From assembly GCF_029017505.1 (NCBI RefSeq), contig NZ_JAQGEI010000027.1, forward strand, positions 1 to 64,000: 64,000 bases of DNA, written 5' to 3'. The notes beneath the pieces are model-generated. The model was not told the origin of the DNA and did not search any database. It was given only the letters and a program-made list of their open reading frames with translations. Origin of the DNA: Sedimenticola hydrogenitrophicus. Its GTDB lineage: Bacteria > Pseudomonadota > Gammaproteobacteria > Chromatiales > Chromatiaceae. Position 1 is the first letter of the stretch. Each line of letters begins with the position of its first letter. Shown piece by piece: positions 6,703-16,344 of the stretch. Made by a program: the position numbers and the translations under genes.

Positions 6703-8931
6703 ATGGAAATGACGATGTCAGATAGCGCAAAAAAGATGGTTACCGAATCAGCAAAACCGCTCCAGCCGGTCAGCGAAGCCGAATCACCCACCCAGGAGAA
6801 GATCCCGCTGGACCTGGATTCCAGTGAGTTTTACCTCAACCGTGAGCTGACCTGGCTGGAGTTCAACAAGCGCGTACTGCACGAGGCGGCGGACGAGCGC
6901 ACACCGCTGCTCGAACGCCTCAAATTCATTGCCATCGTCAGCTCCAACATGGATGAGTTTTTCATGAAGCGGCTGGGCGGCCTGAAGCAGCAGGTCGGCG
7001 CCGGTGTAACCACCCTGACGGTGGATGGCCGCACGCCCCAGCAGCAGATCGACGAATCCAGCCGGGTGGTACGGGAAATCGAAGCGCAGATGCGCGAAAA
7101 CTATCTGGCGGTTACCGCACTGTTACGCGATTACGACATTGCCATTCTCAGCTACGATGAACTGGATAAATCGGACCGCGGCTATCTGCGCAACTACTAC
7201 TACGAAAACATCTACCCGCTGGTCACCCCCCAGTCCATCGATCCGGCCCATCCGTTCCCGTTCATCTCCAATCTGTCACTGAACCTGCTGGTGCTGGTGC
7301 GCTACCCGGGGGACTCCAACAAGACCTCCCTGACCCGTATCAAGGTGCCGGTGGGCGCAGGAATACCACGCTTTCTCAAGCTGAAGAATCGGCGCCACTA
7401 CGTACCGCTGGAGTATGTGATCGCCAATAACCTGGACATGCTGCTGCCGGAGATGGAGGTGCTCAGCTGTGAAGTGTTCCGGGTCACCCGAAATGCCAAC
7501 ACCGAACGCAGTGAAGAGCATGCCGACGACCTGCTTTCGCTGATCGAATCGGAACTCCGTGAGCGCCGTTTCGCCCCGATCGTGCGCCTGCAGGTACAGA
7601 AGGATATGGCACCGGTCCACCGGGGCATGCTCGCCGCCGAGCTGTTTCTGGATGAAGAGAATGACGTATACGAGATCATCAGCATGCCGGCCATGCGGGA
7701 CCTGTTCGAACTCGCCTCCCTGGATGTTCCGGAACTGCGTGATCCAACCCATAAGCCGATAGATCACCCGGAACTGGTGGACAGCCGCAACATTTTCCAT
7801 ATCATCCGGGAACGCGGTCCGCTGCTGTTGCAACACCCCTATGAGTCGTTCGGGACCTCCGTTGAGCGCTTCCTGAAAGAGGCGAGCATCGACCCCAAGG
7901 TGCGCGCCATCAAGATGACCCTGTACCGCACCTCGAGCGATACCAAGGTGGTCGAATACCTGATCAGCGCGGCCCGCAACGGCAAGCAGGTAGCGGTGGT
8001 GGTCGAATTGAAGGCGCGTTTCGATGAAGCGGCCAATATCCGTTGGGCAAACCGCATGGAAGAGGCCGGCATCCACGTAACCTATGGCGTGGTTGGCCTC
8101 AAAACCCATTCCAAGATCATCCTGGTGGTGCGTAACGACTACAGCGGCATCAAGCGCTATCTGCATATCGGCACCGGCAACTACCACGCCGGCACGGCAC
8201 GCCTCTATTCCGATCTCGGCCTGCTCACCAACGATGAGGCGCTGGGCCGGGATGCCACCGAGCTGTTCAATTATCTGACCACCGGTTACACCCAGGAGCG
8301 CAGTTACCAGAAACTGCTACCCTCGCCAAAGATGCTCAAGTACGCCCTGCTGGCCAAGATCAAACGGGAACGCAAGCTGCACAGCAGCGAAACGCCGGGG
8401 CTGATCCAGTTCAAGATGAATGCACTGGAAGATGTCGATATTACCCGCGCCCTCTACGAAGCGGCGCGCGATGGCGTGCGCATCGACCTGATCGTGCGCG
8501 ACACCTGCCGCTTTCGCCCCGGGATACCGGGGCTCAGCGAGACCGCCCGGGTCATCGGCATTGTCGGGCGGTTTCTGGAACACACCCGGATCTACTATTT
8601 CCAGAATGGCGGCGAAGAGGAGTATTTCATCGGTTCGGCCGACGCCATGAAGCGGAATCTGGAATCACGGGTGGAAGTGGTTACCCCGGTAACCGAGAAG
8701 AAACTGTGCGACGAGCTCCGTCTCATCCTCGACACCCAGATCAATGATCAGCGTAGCGCCTGGGAGATGCAACCGGACGGCAGTTTCATCCAGCGCCAGC
8801 CATCCACCGATGTGGAAGCCGTTGGCTGTCAGCAACTGCTTATCCAGTCCGCCGAGAAACGCGCCAAACAGGCAGCAAAGCTGATCAAGGGAAAGAAGAA
8901 AAAACACCATCTGAGAAGAAATCTGATCTGA
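6703..8931 (+). CDS. ppk1: Polyphosphate kinase 1
   Basis: Enzyme that reversibly makes inorganic polyphosphate from ATP; 742 residues, a little longer than the usual 690 because of a polar N-terminal extension of about 40 residues before FYLNRELTWLEFN. The landmarks are SSNMDEFFMKR at the N-terminal domain, KMTLYRTSSDTKVVEYL, ELKARFDEAANIRWANRME, and KRYLHIGTGNYHAGTARLYS with the phospho-accepting His region. The C-terminus is Lys-rich. ATG 6703 is chosen as the first in-frame Met after the repeat; 6709 and 6715 are close alternatives and no strong Shine-Dalgarno decides. No ppx neighbour is present; the gene stands alone between repeats. Confidence 0.95.
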   Translation: MEMTMSDSAKKMVTESAKPLQPVSEAESPTQEKIPLDLDSSEFYLNRELTWLEFNKRVLHEAADERTPLLERLKFIAIVSSNMDEFFMKRLGGLKQQVGAGVTTLTVDGRTPQQQIDESSRVVREIEAQMRENYLAVTALLRDYDIAILSYDELDKSDRGYLRNYYYENIYPLVTPQSIDPAHPFPFISNLSLNLLVLVRYPGDSNKTSLTRIKVPVGAGIPRFLKLKNRRHYVPLEYVIANNLDMLLPEMEVLSCEVFRVTRNANTERSEEHADDLLSLIESELRERRFAPIVRLQVQKDMAPVHRGMLAAELFLDEENDVYEIISMPAMRDLFELASLDVPELRDPTHKPIDHPELVDSRNIFHIIRERGPLLLQHPYESFGTSVERFLKEASIDPKVRAIKMTLYRTSSDTKVVEYLISAARNGKQVAVVVELKARFDEAANIRWANRMEEAGIHVTYGVVGLKTHSKIILVVRNDYSGIKRYLHIGTGNYHAGTARLYSDLGLLTNDEALGRDATELFNYLTTGYTQERSYQKLLPSPKMLKYALLAKIKRERKLHSSETPGLIQFKMNALEDVDITRALYEAARDGVRIDLIVRDTCRFRPGIPGLSETARVIGIVGRFLEHTRIYYFQNGGEEEYFIGSADAMKRNLESRVEVVTPVTEKKLCDELRLILDTQINDQRSAWEMQPDGSFIQRQPSTDVEAVGCQQLLIQSAEKRAKQAAKLIKGKKKKHHLRRNLI

Positions 8932-9113
8932 CCACAGGGGAGAAAACACCTGGCAATGACGGTACAGGGAGAAAACACCGCTCGATGACGGCAGCGGTGG
9001 TACACGAAATAACGCCAAGCGTGCGTTTTATCGGTTTGTCTCACCACCACAACCCTCTATAATCCTCCGCTTTCAGCCAGTCCAAAAACTGTCCTCCTGC
9101 CGGGAGATCCTGG

Positions 9114-10091
9114 GTGTTCAGCCTTTTCCGTGAATCCGAAAACCGACATATCGGTACGCTCGTGCTGGGCTGCCTGATGATGAGTTCGATGGGTATCTTT
9201 GCCAATCAGATCGTGCAGACACACCCGGTGAATGTGGTCTTTCTACGCTTCTTTTTCTGTGTACTCAGTTTTCCGCTGATTGCGCTGATCTGTTACCCGC
9301 TGTTTCCCCGAACAACCCGGGCCAAGATCGCGGAGTCGATTGCTTTCGCAAGAAACCAGCCCGGCCTGTGGGTCGTGGTCGGAATCTCCATGGCGCTGGT
9401 GGTGGCCCTCTATACCCTGGGCGCGGTCCTGCTGTCGGTGGGTCTGAGCGTGATTCTGCTCTATACCGCCGCCATCTGGTTTCCGCTCACCGAAAAACTG
9501 GCCTGCCGCTACCTGTTCCCCGACCTGCGACCCACCCAGTTCAGCGGTGCCTACTACCTGTCGGTTGGCGTCAACCTGCTGGGGCTGGTGACCATCATCC
9601 TCGGCACCACCCAGCTCCCCCGCTTCGGTTCGCTGTCGTCGGTGCTGGGGCTGATCTGCGCGGTCACCGCCAGCATCGCCTTCTCCTTCAGCATGGTGCT
9701 GGTCCGGGTGATCAAGACCCGGGGGATCAAATGCGAGCAGATGATCGTTGCCAGTTCCTTCATCGGTTCGCTGATCATGCTGCCGGCGCTGTTTCTGCTA
9801 CCGATCGAGTTGAGCAGCGCAAATCTGTACAACGCCGTCGGCATGGGTTTTGTTGCCACCGCCCTGGGTGGACTGATCTATTTCAAGGGATTCGGCAGTG
9901 TTCGCATCACCCTGGCACCGGTGCTGGCCTACCTGGAACCGATCTTCGGGTTCGGCCTGGCCATCCTGATCCTGGCGGAACAGTTCACCCCCACCCTGCT
10001 CCTGGGGATGACGATCATTCTCGCCTCCAACGTCGGCTACACGCTGCTCGATCTCTGGCGCAGCCGCCATCTGCTTGCCGGACTGGAGTAA
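9114..10091 (+). CDS. EamA/DMT-family transporter
   Basis: A 325-residue integral membrane protein with about ten hydrophobic segments forming two EamA halves (first around residues 13-150, second 170-310). The ending of the second half, VRITLAPVLAYLEPIFGFGLAI, is characteristic, with the Pro-Glu of the ninth helix. It likely exports a metabolite or amino acid, but the substrate cannot be inferred. GTG 9114 has CGGGAG seven bases upstream. It is transcribed alone; a bidirectional terminator at 10296-10323 separates it from the converging livK. Confidence 0.8.
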   Translation: MFSLFRESENRHIGTLVLGCLMMSSMGIFANQIVQTHPVNVVFLRFFFCVLSFPLIALICYPLFPRTTRAKIAESIAFARNQPGLWVVVGISMALVVALYTLGAVLLSVGLSVILLYTAAIWFPLTEKLACRYLFPDLRPTQFSGAYYLSVGVNLLGLVTIILGTTQLPRFGSLSSVLGLICAVTASIAFSFSMVLVRVIKTRGIKCEQMIVASSFIGSLIMLPALFLLPIELSSANLYNAVGMGFVATALGGLIYFKGFGSVRITLAPVLAYLEPIFGFGLAILILAEQFTPTLLLGMTIILASNVGYTLLDLWRSRHLLAGLE

Positions 10092-10105
10092 CACACCCAG
10101 CTCCC

Positions 10106-10261
10106 GTAGGGTGGGTTAGGCGCGCCCTGCGCAGGGGGTGGCCGTTTGCATTGTGCGGTGCGCGCGCCGTAACCCAACGTTTGGCGATTGCGGCATCGGT
10201 GGCTTACGCAGCGTCCGGCCCTTGTCGTGGTTTGTAACTATGCACCGTTAACCCACCCTAC
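10106..10261. repeat. Interspersed repeat, family D copy 1 (GTAGGGTGGGTTAG type)
   Basis: Begins GTAGGGTGGGTTAGG and ends TTAACCCACCCTAC, a terminal inverted repeat. The interior shares GCGCAGGGGGTGGC and CGCGCCGTAACCCA with 27761-27977. This class of repeat is widespread in gammaproteobacterial genomes. It sits between the two converging genes. Confidence 0.75.
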
Positions 10262-10295
10262 AACCCCTTCCATGAAGCCTGACAGCCCCCCAGAC

Positions 10296-10323
10296 AAAAA
10301 GCCCGGCAATATGCCGGGCTTTT
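10296..10323. terminator. Bidirectional intrinsic terminator
   Basis: AAAAAGCCCGGCAATATGCCGGGCTTTT is a hairpin flanked by A-run and T-run, so it can stop transcription of both the EamA gene from the left and livK from the right. Confidence 0.85.
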
Positions 10324-10344
10324 GGTGGCGTTTATACTCGCTGT

Positions 10345-11451
10345 TTACAGATAGTCGTAGGTACCGTTTTTCCATTCATAGAGCACGTAACCCGGTGCGG
10401 TGACATCGCCCTTCTCATCAAAACCGAATTTGCCCAGTACGGTTTCAAATTCACCATCCTGCAGCGCCTTGATCACCTTCCCGGTGTCGGTGGAACCGGC
10501 GGTGGTCACTGCCTGTGCCCAGGCCTGGACGGCGCCATAGGTGTACAGGACATAACCTTCCGGCTCAATACCCTTGCTGCGGAATTTTTCCACCAGCGGT
10601 GCGGCCACCGGGTTCTTGCGTGGATCCGGGCTGAAGGTCATCAGGGTGCCCTCGCCGGCGGGGCCGGTGATGGACCAGTACTCGTTGGTCACCAGGGCAT
10701 CACCGGATACCAGTACGGTATCCATGCCCTGCTCGCGCATCTGCCGGACAATCAGACCGCCCTCGGTGTGGTAACCGCCCAGATACATGATTCCGATATC
10801 GCTCTGCTTCATCTTCGAGACCAGCGCGGTGTAATCTTTCTCGCCCGCGGTGATGGCCTCGTACATGGCCGGCTCGCCACCGAGTTTCTTGTACTCGGCC
10901 AGCGTGGCATCGGCTAGCCCCTTGCCATAGGCGGTCTTGTCATGGATAAAGGCGATCTTCTTATCGGCAAAGTTCTCTTTGAGGAATTTACCGGCAACCA
11001 CACCCTGTTGGTCGTCGCGACCACAGACGCGGAATACGTTGTCACCACCCTCTTCGGTCAGTTTCGGGTTGGTGGAGGCCGGAGAGATCATCACGATGCC
11101 CTCCTCTTCATACACCTTGGATGCCGGAATGGAGGAGCCGGAGCAGAAGTGCCCCGCCATGAACACGACGCCCTTATTGACCATCTGGTTGGCCACGGCA
11201 ACGGCCTGCTTCGGATCGCAGGCGTCATCACCCACCTCCAGCGCCAGTTGCTGGCCCAGGACACCGCCGGACGCATTGATATCGGCAACCGCCTGCTCGG
11301 CTCCGGCCTTCATCTGCGCGCCGAAACTGGCGTACTGCCCCGTCATCGGGCCGGCGGTGGCAATCGTGATATCGGCCGCGGCCAGCGAACCAAAGCTCAT
11401 GGTTGCAGCGGTCACCGCGGCAATCATGGACAGTTTGAATGTCTTTTTCAT
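10345..11451 (-). CDS. livK: Branched-chain amino acid ABC transporter substrate-binding protein
   Basis: Periplasmic receptor of the Liv system, 368 residues. It starts with a signal peptide (MKKTFKLSMIAAVTAATMSF, cleaved after about residue 25). The mature part shows the LivJ/LivK pattern: ATAGPMTGQYASFGAQMK, then GDDACDPKQAVAVANQMV with the paired Cys of LivK proteins, and IALLSPASTNP-like VMISPASTNPKLTE. AGAGGAGA precedes the ATG. It is the last gene of the livHMGF-DUF6867-livK set on the minus strand, but separated from it by a repeat, so it may have its own promoter. Ligand may be Leu/Ile/Val or a related amino acid. Confidence 0.93.
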   Translation of the reverse strand: MKKTFKLSMIAAVTAATMSFGSLAAADITIATAGPMTGQYASFGAQMKAGAEQAVADINASGGVLGQQLALEVGDDACDPKQAVAVANQMVNKGVVFMAGHFCSGSSIPASKVYEEEGIVMISPASTNPKLTEEGGDNVFRVCGRDDQQGVVAGKFLKENFADKKIAFIHDKTAYGKGLADATLAEYKKLGGEPAMYEAITAGEKDYTALVSKMKQSDIGIMYLGGYHTEGGLIVRQMREQGMDTVLVSGDALVTNEYWSITGPAGEGTLMTFSPDPRKNPVAAPLVEKFRSKGIEPEGYVLYTYGAVQAWAQAVTTAGSTDTGKVIKALQDGEFETVLGKFGFDEKGDVTAPGYVLYEWKNGTYDYL

Positions 11452-11528
11452 CTCAACATATCTCCTCTAGTACTTTCCCAGTCAAAAATTTATTTATTCC
11501 AATCTTCTTATTTCCGCCCGATAGGGAC

Positions 11529-11759
11529 TTAGGGTCTGTCCATAAATAACTACCACATCCTGCTGGTCTTTTCGTCCGCCTTCGGCGTTACGGCAAGACT
11601 TACATAGAACGACTATGCGCGCCTTGCCGTGCGACGTGAACGGATTCACTAATGCCGCAGGGGCAGGGATGCCCAGGAGCGGCCTTGAAGGCAAACGCCC
11701 CTTCAAGTTAAAAAAAGCCCGGCGCAATAGGCGGCAGTTATTTCTTTCCAGATCCTTAT
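11529..11759. repeat. Miniature element family B, copy 1
   Basis: Starts TTAGGGTCTGTCCATAAATAAC and ends GTTATTTCTTTCCAGATCCTTAT, near inverted repeats. The block TGCTGGTCTTTTCGTCCGCC through CTTACATAGAACGACTATGC is almost identical in copies at 19555-19734 and 41629-41791. This copy has an additional segment with TAATGCCGCAGGGGCAGGGA. It fills the gap between livK and the DUF6867 gene. Apart from this repeat and the livK leader, nothing else is seen in 11452-11854. Confidence 0.85.
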
Positions 11760-11854
11760 CGGGCAATCACTCGAATCATGAGGAAATGCGCTTCCTGCAT
11801 AACCCGATGACCCACAATCAAAGAACACGATTAAGTCTAGTCGGTTTCGTCTGA

Positions 11855-12181
11855 TTATTCTTTAATCTCCGTCCAGCTCAGCAGACCGGTGCGTCGGTAG
11901 AGCCAGGGATACTGGCTGATCATCCGGTTCACCCGGGTAACACGAAACGCCAGCAGGGCGATGAGGGTGATGGCGGTGGTGTCTATCAGGTAGCCGCCGG
12001 GCGAGATCAACTCTCCGCCAAACAGGGCAAACACCAGAAAACGGTCACCGGCCCCCAGCAGCAGGGCATAGATAAACACTTGCCGGAGGGGTCTCCAGGT
12101 GATCGCCACCGCTTGCCCCATCATGTAGCCGGCACCACCGAACAGCACCAGGGTGACGCCGATAAATACAGGTATGTTCAA
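11855..12181 (-). CDS. DUF6867-type small membrane protein of the liv operon
   Basis: A 108-residue protein with three to four hydrophobic helices (for instance IPVFIGVTLVLFGGAGYMMG and the segment from GYLIDTTAITLIALLAF) and a basic region after them. I recognise it as the small membrane protein often found next to LivF in proteobacterial branched-chain amino acid operons. No function is established; an accessory role for the permease is inference. Its start is TTG, overlapping the livF stop as TTGA, which implies translational coupling. Confidence 0.7.
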   Translation of the reverse strand: MNIPVFIGVTLVLFGGAGYMMGQAVAITWRPLRQVFIYALLLGAGDRFLVFALFGGELISPGGYLIDTTAITLIALLAFRVTRVNRMISQYPWLYRRTGLLSWTEIKE

Positions 12182-12888
12182 TGTCCGCCCTCCAGATAGG
12201 CCGCACGCACTTCCGGTCGTTCCAACAGCTCCTTACTTTCTCCCGACAGGGTGATCTCCCCGGTCACCATGACATAGCCCCGGTGGGCCAGTTTCAGTGC
12301 ATGGAAGGCGTTCTGCTCAACCAGCAACACGGTCACCTTGTCTTTCCGGTTGATCTCCTCGATCACTTCAAAGATCTGTTTCACCACCAACGGCGCCAGG
12401 CCCAATGAGGGCTCATCCAGCAGCAGCAGTTTCGGCCGACTCATCATCGCCCGGGCAATGGCCAGCATCTGCTGCTCACCACCGGACAAGGTCCCTCCCC
12501 GCTGGTTGGCGCGTTTTTTCAAGATCGGGAACAGGGTCGTCACCCGCTCCAGATCCTGGTCAAAATACTCCTCGTCGGCGACAATCGCCCCCATCTGCAG
12601 ATTTTCCATCACCGTCATACGGGGAAAGATCCGTCTCCCTTCCGGCGACTGGGCCAGCCCCAGGCGCATGATGGCATGGGTACTCAGGTGGGTAATGTCC
12701 TGTCCCAGATAATGGATCGAGCCTCTTGCCGCCCGCGGCGTACCGCAGATGGTCATCAGCAGGGTACTCTTGCCGGCACCGTTGGCGCCGATAAGGGTAA
12801 CGATTTCACCCGCGTCGACCCTAAGATCGACGCCTTTCAACGCCTCGATGCTGCCGTAGAAGGTATGTAAACCGGATACTTCCAACAT
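12178..12888 (-). CDS. livF: Branched-chain amino acid ABC transporter ATPase LivF
   Basis: ATP-hydrolysing cytoplasmic subunit, 236 residues from MLEVSGLHTFYGS. Walker A is GANGAGKS, the signature LSGGEQQMLAIARAM, Walker B LLLLDEPSLGLAP, and the H-loop lies in VLLVEQN, where LivF proteins carry Gln-Asn. The longer upstream frame to 13071 overlaps livG and is rejected. It follows livG with one base between the genes. Confidence 0.95.
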   Translation of the reverse strand: MLEVSGLHTFYGSIEALKGVDLRVDAGEIVTLIGANGAGKSTLLMTICGTPRAARGSIHYLGQDITHLSTHAIMRLGLAQSPEGRRIFPRMTVMENLQMGAIVADEEYFDQDLERVTTLFPILKKRANQRGGTLSGGEQQMLAIARAMMSRPKLLLLDEPSLGLAPLVVKQIFEVIEEINRKDKVTVLLVEQNAFHALKLAHRGYVMVTGEITLSGESKELLERPEVRAAYLEGGH

Positions 12889-12889
12889 C

Positions 12890-13813
12890 TCAGACGCCCC
12901 CTTTATCTGAATCAATGCTATCTGGATCATAATCCTTGCTAATGTCTTCGATGATCTCCGGAGGCAACTCTTCGGTCTCCTCCTCACCGAGATAGGCGCG
13001 GATGACATTGGCATCTGAACGGACATAAAGTGGCGTGCCGTCGGAGATCTTGACGCCGTAATCGAGCACAATCACATGGTCGGAGATCTCCATCACCACG
13101 CTCATATCGTGCTCGATCAGCAACAGCCCGATATCGTGCTCCTCCTTGATGTAGTTGAGCAGCTTATTGAGTTCGTGTGATTCCGTGGGATTAAGGCCGG
13201 CGGCCGGCTCATCCAGGCAGAGTATGGTCGGCCTGATGCACATCGCCCGGGCGATCTCCAGCCGACGCTGAGCGCCATACGGGAGATTACCGGCATTGAT
13301 ATCGGCCAGCGGGGTCAGCCCCACCTTGTCCAGCCAGTAGCTTGCCAGATCGGTCGCCTCCTGCTCTTTCTTACGATAGCCGCCGAGACCGAACAGGCCG
13401 GTTACGGTGTAACCGGATGCCTTCATCAGTTCATTGTGCTGGGCGACGATCAGGTTTTCCAGTACCGACATCTCAGAGAACAGACGGATATTCTGGAAGG
13501 TCCTCGCCACATGGGCCTTCTGGGCAATGCGGAACCCGTCCATCCGTTCCAGCAGAAAGGATTCACCCCGGGCCCGCAGGGTCAATCTGCCCACGGTCGG
13601 CGTGTAAAAACCGGTGATACAGTTGAACAGGGTGGTCTTGCCGGCCCCGTTGGGACCGATGATCGCGGTGATTTCACCCTTGCCCGCGGCAAAGGAGACG
13701 TCATCGATCGCAATCAAGCCACCAAATCGCATGGTGAGGTGCTCGACGGTGAGCAGCGGCTCGGCGCCACTGGGAATGACTAGTTCAGGTGGTATGGATG
13801 AAACCTGGTTCAT
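12890..13813 (-). CDS. livG: Branched-chain amino acid ABC transporter ATPase LivG
   Basis: The second ATPase subunit, 307 residues. Walker [10 protein letters not shown], LivG-typical [12 protein letters not shown], signature [15 protein letters not shown], Walker [14 protein letters not shown] and LLLIEHDM are all intact. The N-terminus carries a 20-residue lead. The C-terminus has an unusual acidic tail of about 35 residues ([20 protein letters not shown]) beyond the normal end, which most LivG proteins lack. ATG overlaps the livM stop by four bases. Confidence 0.95.
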   Translation of the reverse strand: MNQVSSIPPELVIPSGAEPLLTVEHLTMRFGGLIAIDDVSFAAGKGEITAIIGPNGAGKTTLFNCITGFYTPTVGRLTLRARGESFLLERMDGFRIAQKAHVARTFQNIRLFSEMSVLENLIVAQHNELMKASGYTVTGLFGLGGYRKKEQEATDLASYWLDKVGLTPLADINAGNLPYGAQRRLEIARAMCIRPTILCLDEPAAGLNPTESHELNKLLNYIKEEHDIGLLLIEHDMSVVMEISDHVIVLDYGVKISDGTPLYVRSDANVIRAYLGEEETEELPPEIIEDISKDYDPDSIDSDKGGV

Positions 13814-15156
13814 TTCATACCCCCTTGGGTAACCGCCTTGATCACCTCCTCTGGCGGCGCCTTGCCCGAATGCAATTTAATGGTGGGTTCACGGTGCGCC
13901 AATAGTCCGCGCGGTCTCCACACCATGATGGCGACCATCAGTCCCCCGAAGGCCAGCATGCGATACTCCTCGAGGCCACGGAACAGCTCGGTGCCGCCAA
14001 TCAACAGCACCGCCGCAATCGCCACACCGACCTGGGACCCCATGCCACCCAGTACCACGATGGCCAGAATCACCGCCGATTCGATAAAGGTGAAGCTCTC
14101 CGGGCTGATGAAGGCCTGCCGGGTAGCGAAGAAGGAGCCGGCAAAACCGGCGAACATGGCGCCCAGGGCAAAGGCGGTCAACTTGGTGTTGGTCGGGTTG
14201 ATACCCAGTGATCGACAGGCGATCTCATCCTCCCGCAACGCCTCCCAGGCACGTCCGATCGGCATCTTGCGGATACGCAGGGTAAAGAAGTTGGTGAACA
14301 GCGCCAATATGAGAATCAGATAGTAGAGGAAGATCAGGCGATGCATGGTGGAGTAATCGAGATTGAAAAACTGATGGAAGGTCTGTTCACCCTCCGCCGC
14401 CGTGCGTTTCAGTTCCAGTCCGAAGAAGGTGGGGCGCGGGATACCGGAAATGCCGTCCGGCCCATTGGTGAAGCTATACCAGTTGAGCAGGATCACCCGG
14501 ATAATCTCACCGAAGCCCAGGGTCACAATGGCCAGATAATCACCCCGCAGCCGCAGTACCGGGAACCCGAGCAGTACACCGAAGCCGGCGGCACAGAGTC
14601 CGGCCAGCGGCAGGCAGACCCAGAAGGAGAGATCGAAATAGAAGGCAAACAGGGCGTAGGAGTAGGCCCCCACGGCATAGAATGCCACGTAGCCGAGGTC
14701 CAGCAATCCGGCGAGTCCGACAACGATATTGAGCCCCCAGCCCAGCATCACATAGATCAGCACATAGGTGGCCACATCCACCACATAGCGATCGGCAAAG
14801 GGCAGCAGCGGCAGGGCCAGGGCAAAAGCGATGAAGAGGGGCCCGCCGATGGTGGAAAAGCGTTGCACGATGATCGCCGCACGATGCTCGGCTTTTTTCC
14901 GATCCCGTTGCACGGGTTGTCCGCCCGCTTTCCATTCACGCCGGAGGGCAAACAGCAGGCGCCCGACGAATACCGACACCACCGCCAGCACCACCAGTGG
15001 CCAGCGCGTGGTAATACCGAGCCCCGTGGTGGTATCCACCGTGCGCAGTCCGAGCATGACTATGGTCAGTCCCAATGCCACCAGGGCGGCGATAGCGGAC
15101 TCTTTCAACAACGCGGTAATATCGATGCCGCGCAGCCTGTTGTTGTTTTCATTCAT
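13810..15156 (-). CDS. livM: Branched-chain amino acid ABC transporter permease LivM
   Basis: Inner-membrane permease of 448 residues with about ten helices. It is longer than a minimal LivM because of an N-terminal extension with two extra helices and a basic linker ([20 protein letters not shown]). The conserved [19 protein letters not shown] and [19 protein letters not shown] motifs identify the family. The transmembrane EEA-like loop [17 protein letters not shown] contacts the ATPases. It sits 5 bases after livH. Confidence 0.95.
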   Translation of the reverse strand: MNENNNRLRGIDITALLKESAIAALVALGLTIVMLGLRTVDTTTGLGITTRWPLVVLAVVSVFVGRLLFALRREWKAGGQPVQRDRKKAEHRAAIIVQRFSTIGGPLFIAFALALPLLPFADRYVVDVATYVLIYVMLGWGLNIVVGLAGLLDLGYVAFYAVGAYSYALFAFYFDLSFWVCLPLAGLCAAGFGVLLGFPVLRLRGDYLAIVTLGFGEIIRVILLNWYSFTNGPDGISGIPRPTFFGLELKRTAAEGEQTFHQFFNLDYSTMHRLIFLYYLILILALFTNFFTLRIRKMPIGRAWEALREDEIACRSLGINPTNTKLTAFALGAMFAGFAGSFFATRQAFISPESFTFIESAVILAIVVLGGMGSQVGVAIAAVLLIGGTELFRGLEEYRMLAFGGLMVAIMVWRPRGLLAHREPTIKLHSGKAPPEEVIKAVTQGGMK

Positions 15157-15161
15157 GATGC

Positions 15162-16076
15162 CTACACCTTCTCGATTTCCGGTCTACCCAACAAACCGGT
15201 CGGCCTGAATATCAGCACCAGGACCAGAATAGCGAAGGCCGCCACATCCTTGTACTCAATGGTGAAGTAGGCGGACCAGAAGGTCTCGATCAAGCCGATC
15301 AGCAGGCCACCCAGCATGGCCCCGGGCAGTGAACCGATACCGCCGAGTACCGCCGCGGTAAACGCCTTGATTCCGGCCAGGAAACCGATATAGAAATCGA
15401 TCACGCCATAGTAGAGGACGAACAGCATACCGGCGACTGCCGCCAGTGCGGCACCCATCACGAAGGTCAGGGAGATGGTCCGGTCGACATTGATCCCGAG
15501 CAGCGCCGACATGGTCCGGTCCTGCTCACAGCCGCGTTGCGCACGGCCCAGTGAAGTACGCGAAATCAGCAGGGCGAAGGCGGTCATCAGTATGATGGTC
15601 AGCAGCACAATCACGATCTGCAGATAGCTGACGGTGATGGAGAAGATGCCCCCTTCCAGAAAGGTAAAGCCGCCGGAGATGACCGGCGGGATGGGCCGCA
15701 CCCGCGCCCCCTGCAGCAGCTGGACATAGTTCTGCAGAAAAATCGACATGCCGATGGCGGAGATCAGCGGCGCCAGCCGGAACGAGCCGCGGAGCGGTCG
15801 GTAGGCCAGGCGTTCGACGGTCCAACCATAGATGGAGGCGATGAGCATGGAGACCAGCAGCACCAGCAAAAGCGCCAGTGGAATCCAGGTGATGCCGACA
15901 ATACCGAGAACCAAAAAAGCGATCAACGATAGAAAGGCGCCGATCATAAAGATATCGCCATGGGCGAAATTGATCATGCCGATGATACCGTAGACCATGG
16001 TGTAACCAATGGCGATCAGACCGTAAATCGACCCGAGCGTGACGCCGTTGATTAACTGCTGGATAAAATATTCCAT
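15162..16076 (-). CDS. livH: Branched-chain amino acid ABC transporter permease LivH
   Basis: The partner permease, 304 residues, first gene of the operon. Visible are the LivH start [36 protein letters not shown] (family hallmark), eight hydrophobic helices and the ATPase-contact loop [20 protein letters not shown]. The order livH-livM-livG-livF matches the classical arrangement. The upstream region 16077-16344 holds short repeats and presumably the operon promoter, which I could not pin down. Confidence 0.95.
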   Translation of the reverse strand: MEYFIQQLINGVTLGSIYGLIAIGYTMVYGIIGMINFAHGDIFMIGAFLSLIAFLVLGIVGITWIPLALLLVLLVSMLIASIYGWTVERLAYRPLRGSFRLAPLISAIGMSIFLQNYVQLLQGARVRPIPPVISGGFTFLEGGIFSITVSYLQIVIVLLTIILMTAFALLISRTSLGRAQRGCEQDRTMSALLGINVDRTISLTFVMGAALAAVAGMLFVLYYGVIDFYIGFLAGIKAFTAAVLGGIGSLPGAMLGGLLIGLIETFWSAYFTIEYKDVAAFAILVLVLIFRPTGLLGRPEIEKV

Positions 16077-16230
16077 GAGCTCCTCACCCGTCTATTATTT
16101 TCATCATACAGTTGCAGATCGACCCGGTGGATAACGGTCAACACTGTATGCCTTTGATGGCTTGTGGCCGTGCGGTACTCTACCGCTTTATAGTTATTAT
16201 TGACAATAATGCCAACTGTCACATGCTCAC

Positions 16231-16270
16231 GCCCATCCATGGGCTCTGTGGTATAACGCCTTCCCTGGGC
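16231..16270 (+). repeat. Family F repeat, partial tandem unit
   Basis: CCCATCCATGGGCTCTGTGGTATAACGCC followed by TTCCCTGGG is an imperfect copy of the adjacent full family F unit at 16275-16321, giving a short tandem arrangement in the livH-putA divergent-distance spacer. Confidence 0.45.
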
Positions 16271-16274
16271 ACAT

Positions 16275-16321
16275 CCGCTCCCGGCCACCCACGGCCTTCG
16301 CGGTATAACTCCATCCCTGGA
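16275..16321 (+). repeat. Family F short repeat, full copy
   Basis: CCGCTCCCGGCCACCCACGG, then CCTTCGCGGTATAACTCCATCCCTGGA. It matches 235-281 read on the opposite strand at nearly all positions. It contains inner palindromes and no ORF. It lies 24 bases downstream of the putA stop. Confidence 0.6.
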
Positions 16322-16344
16322 TAAATACGTTCCCGGTATAGGGA

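Noticed and set aside
10106-10261. CRISPR-like repeat or array among the GTAGGGTGGGTTAG sequences
   Set aside because: Repeat copies are dispersed, palindromic and not regularly spaced; there are no spacers or cas genes.
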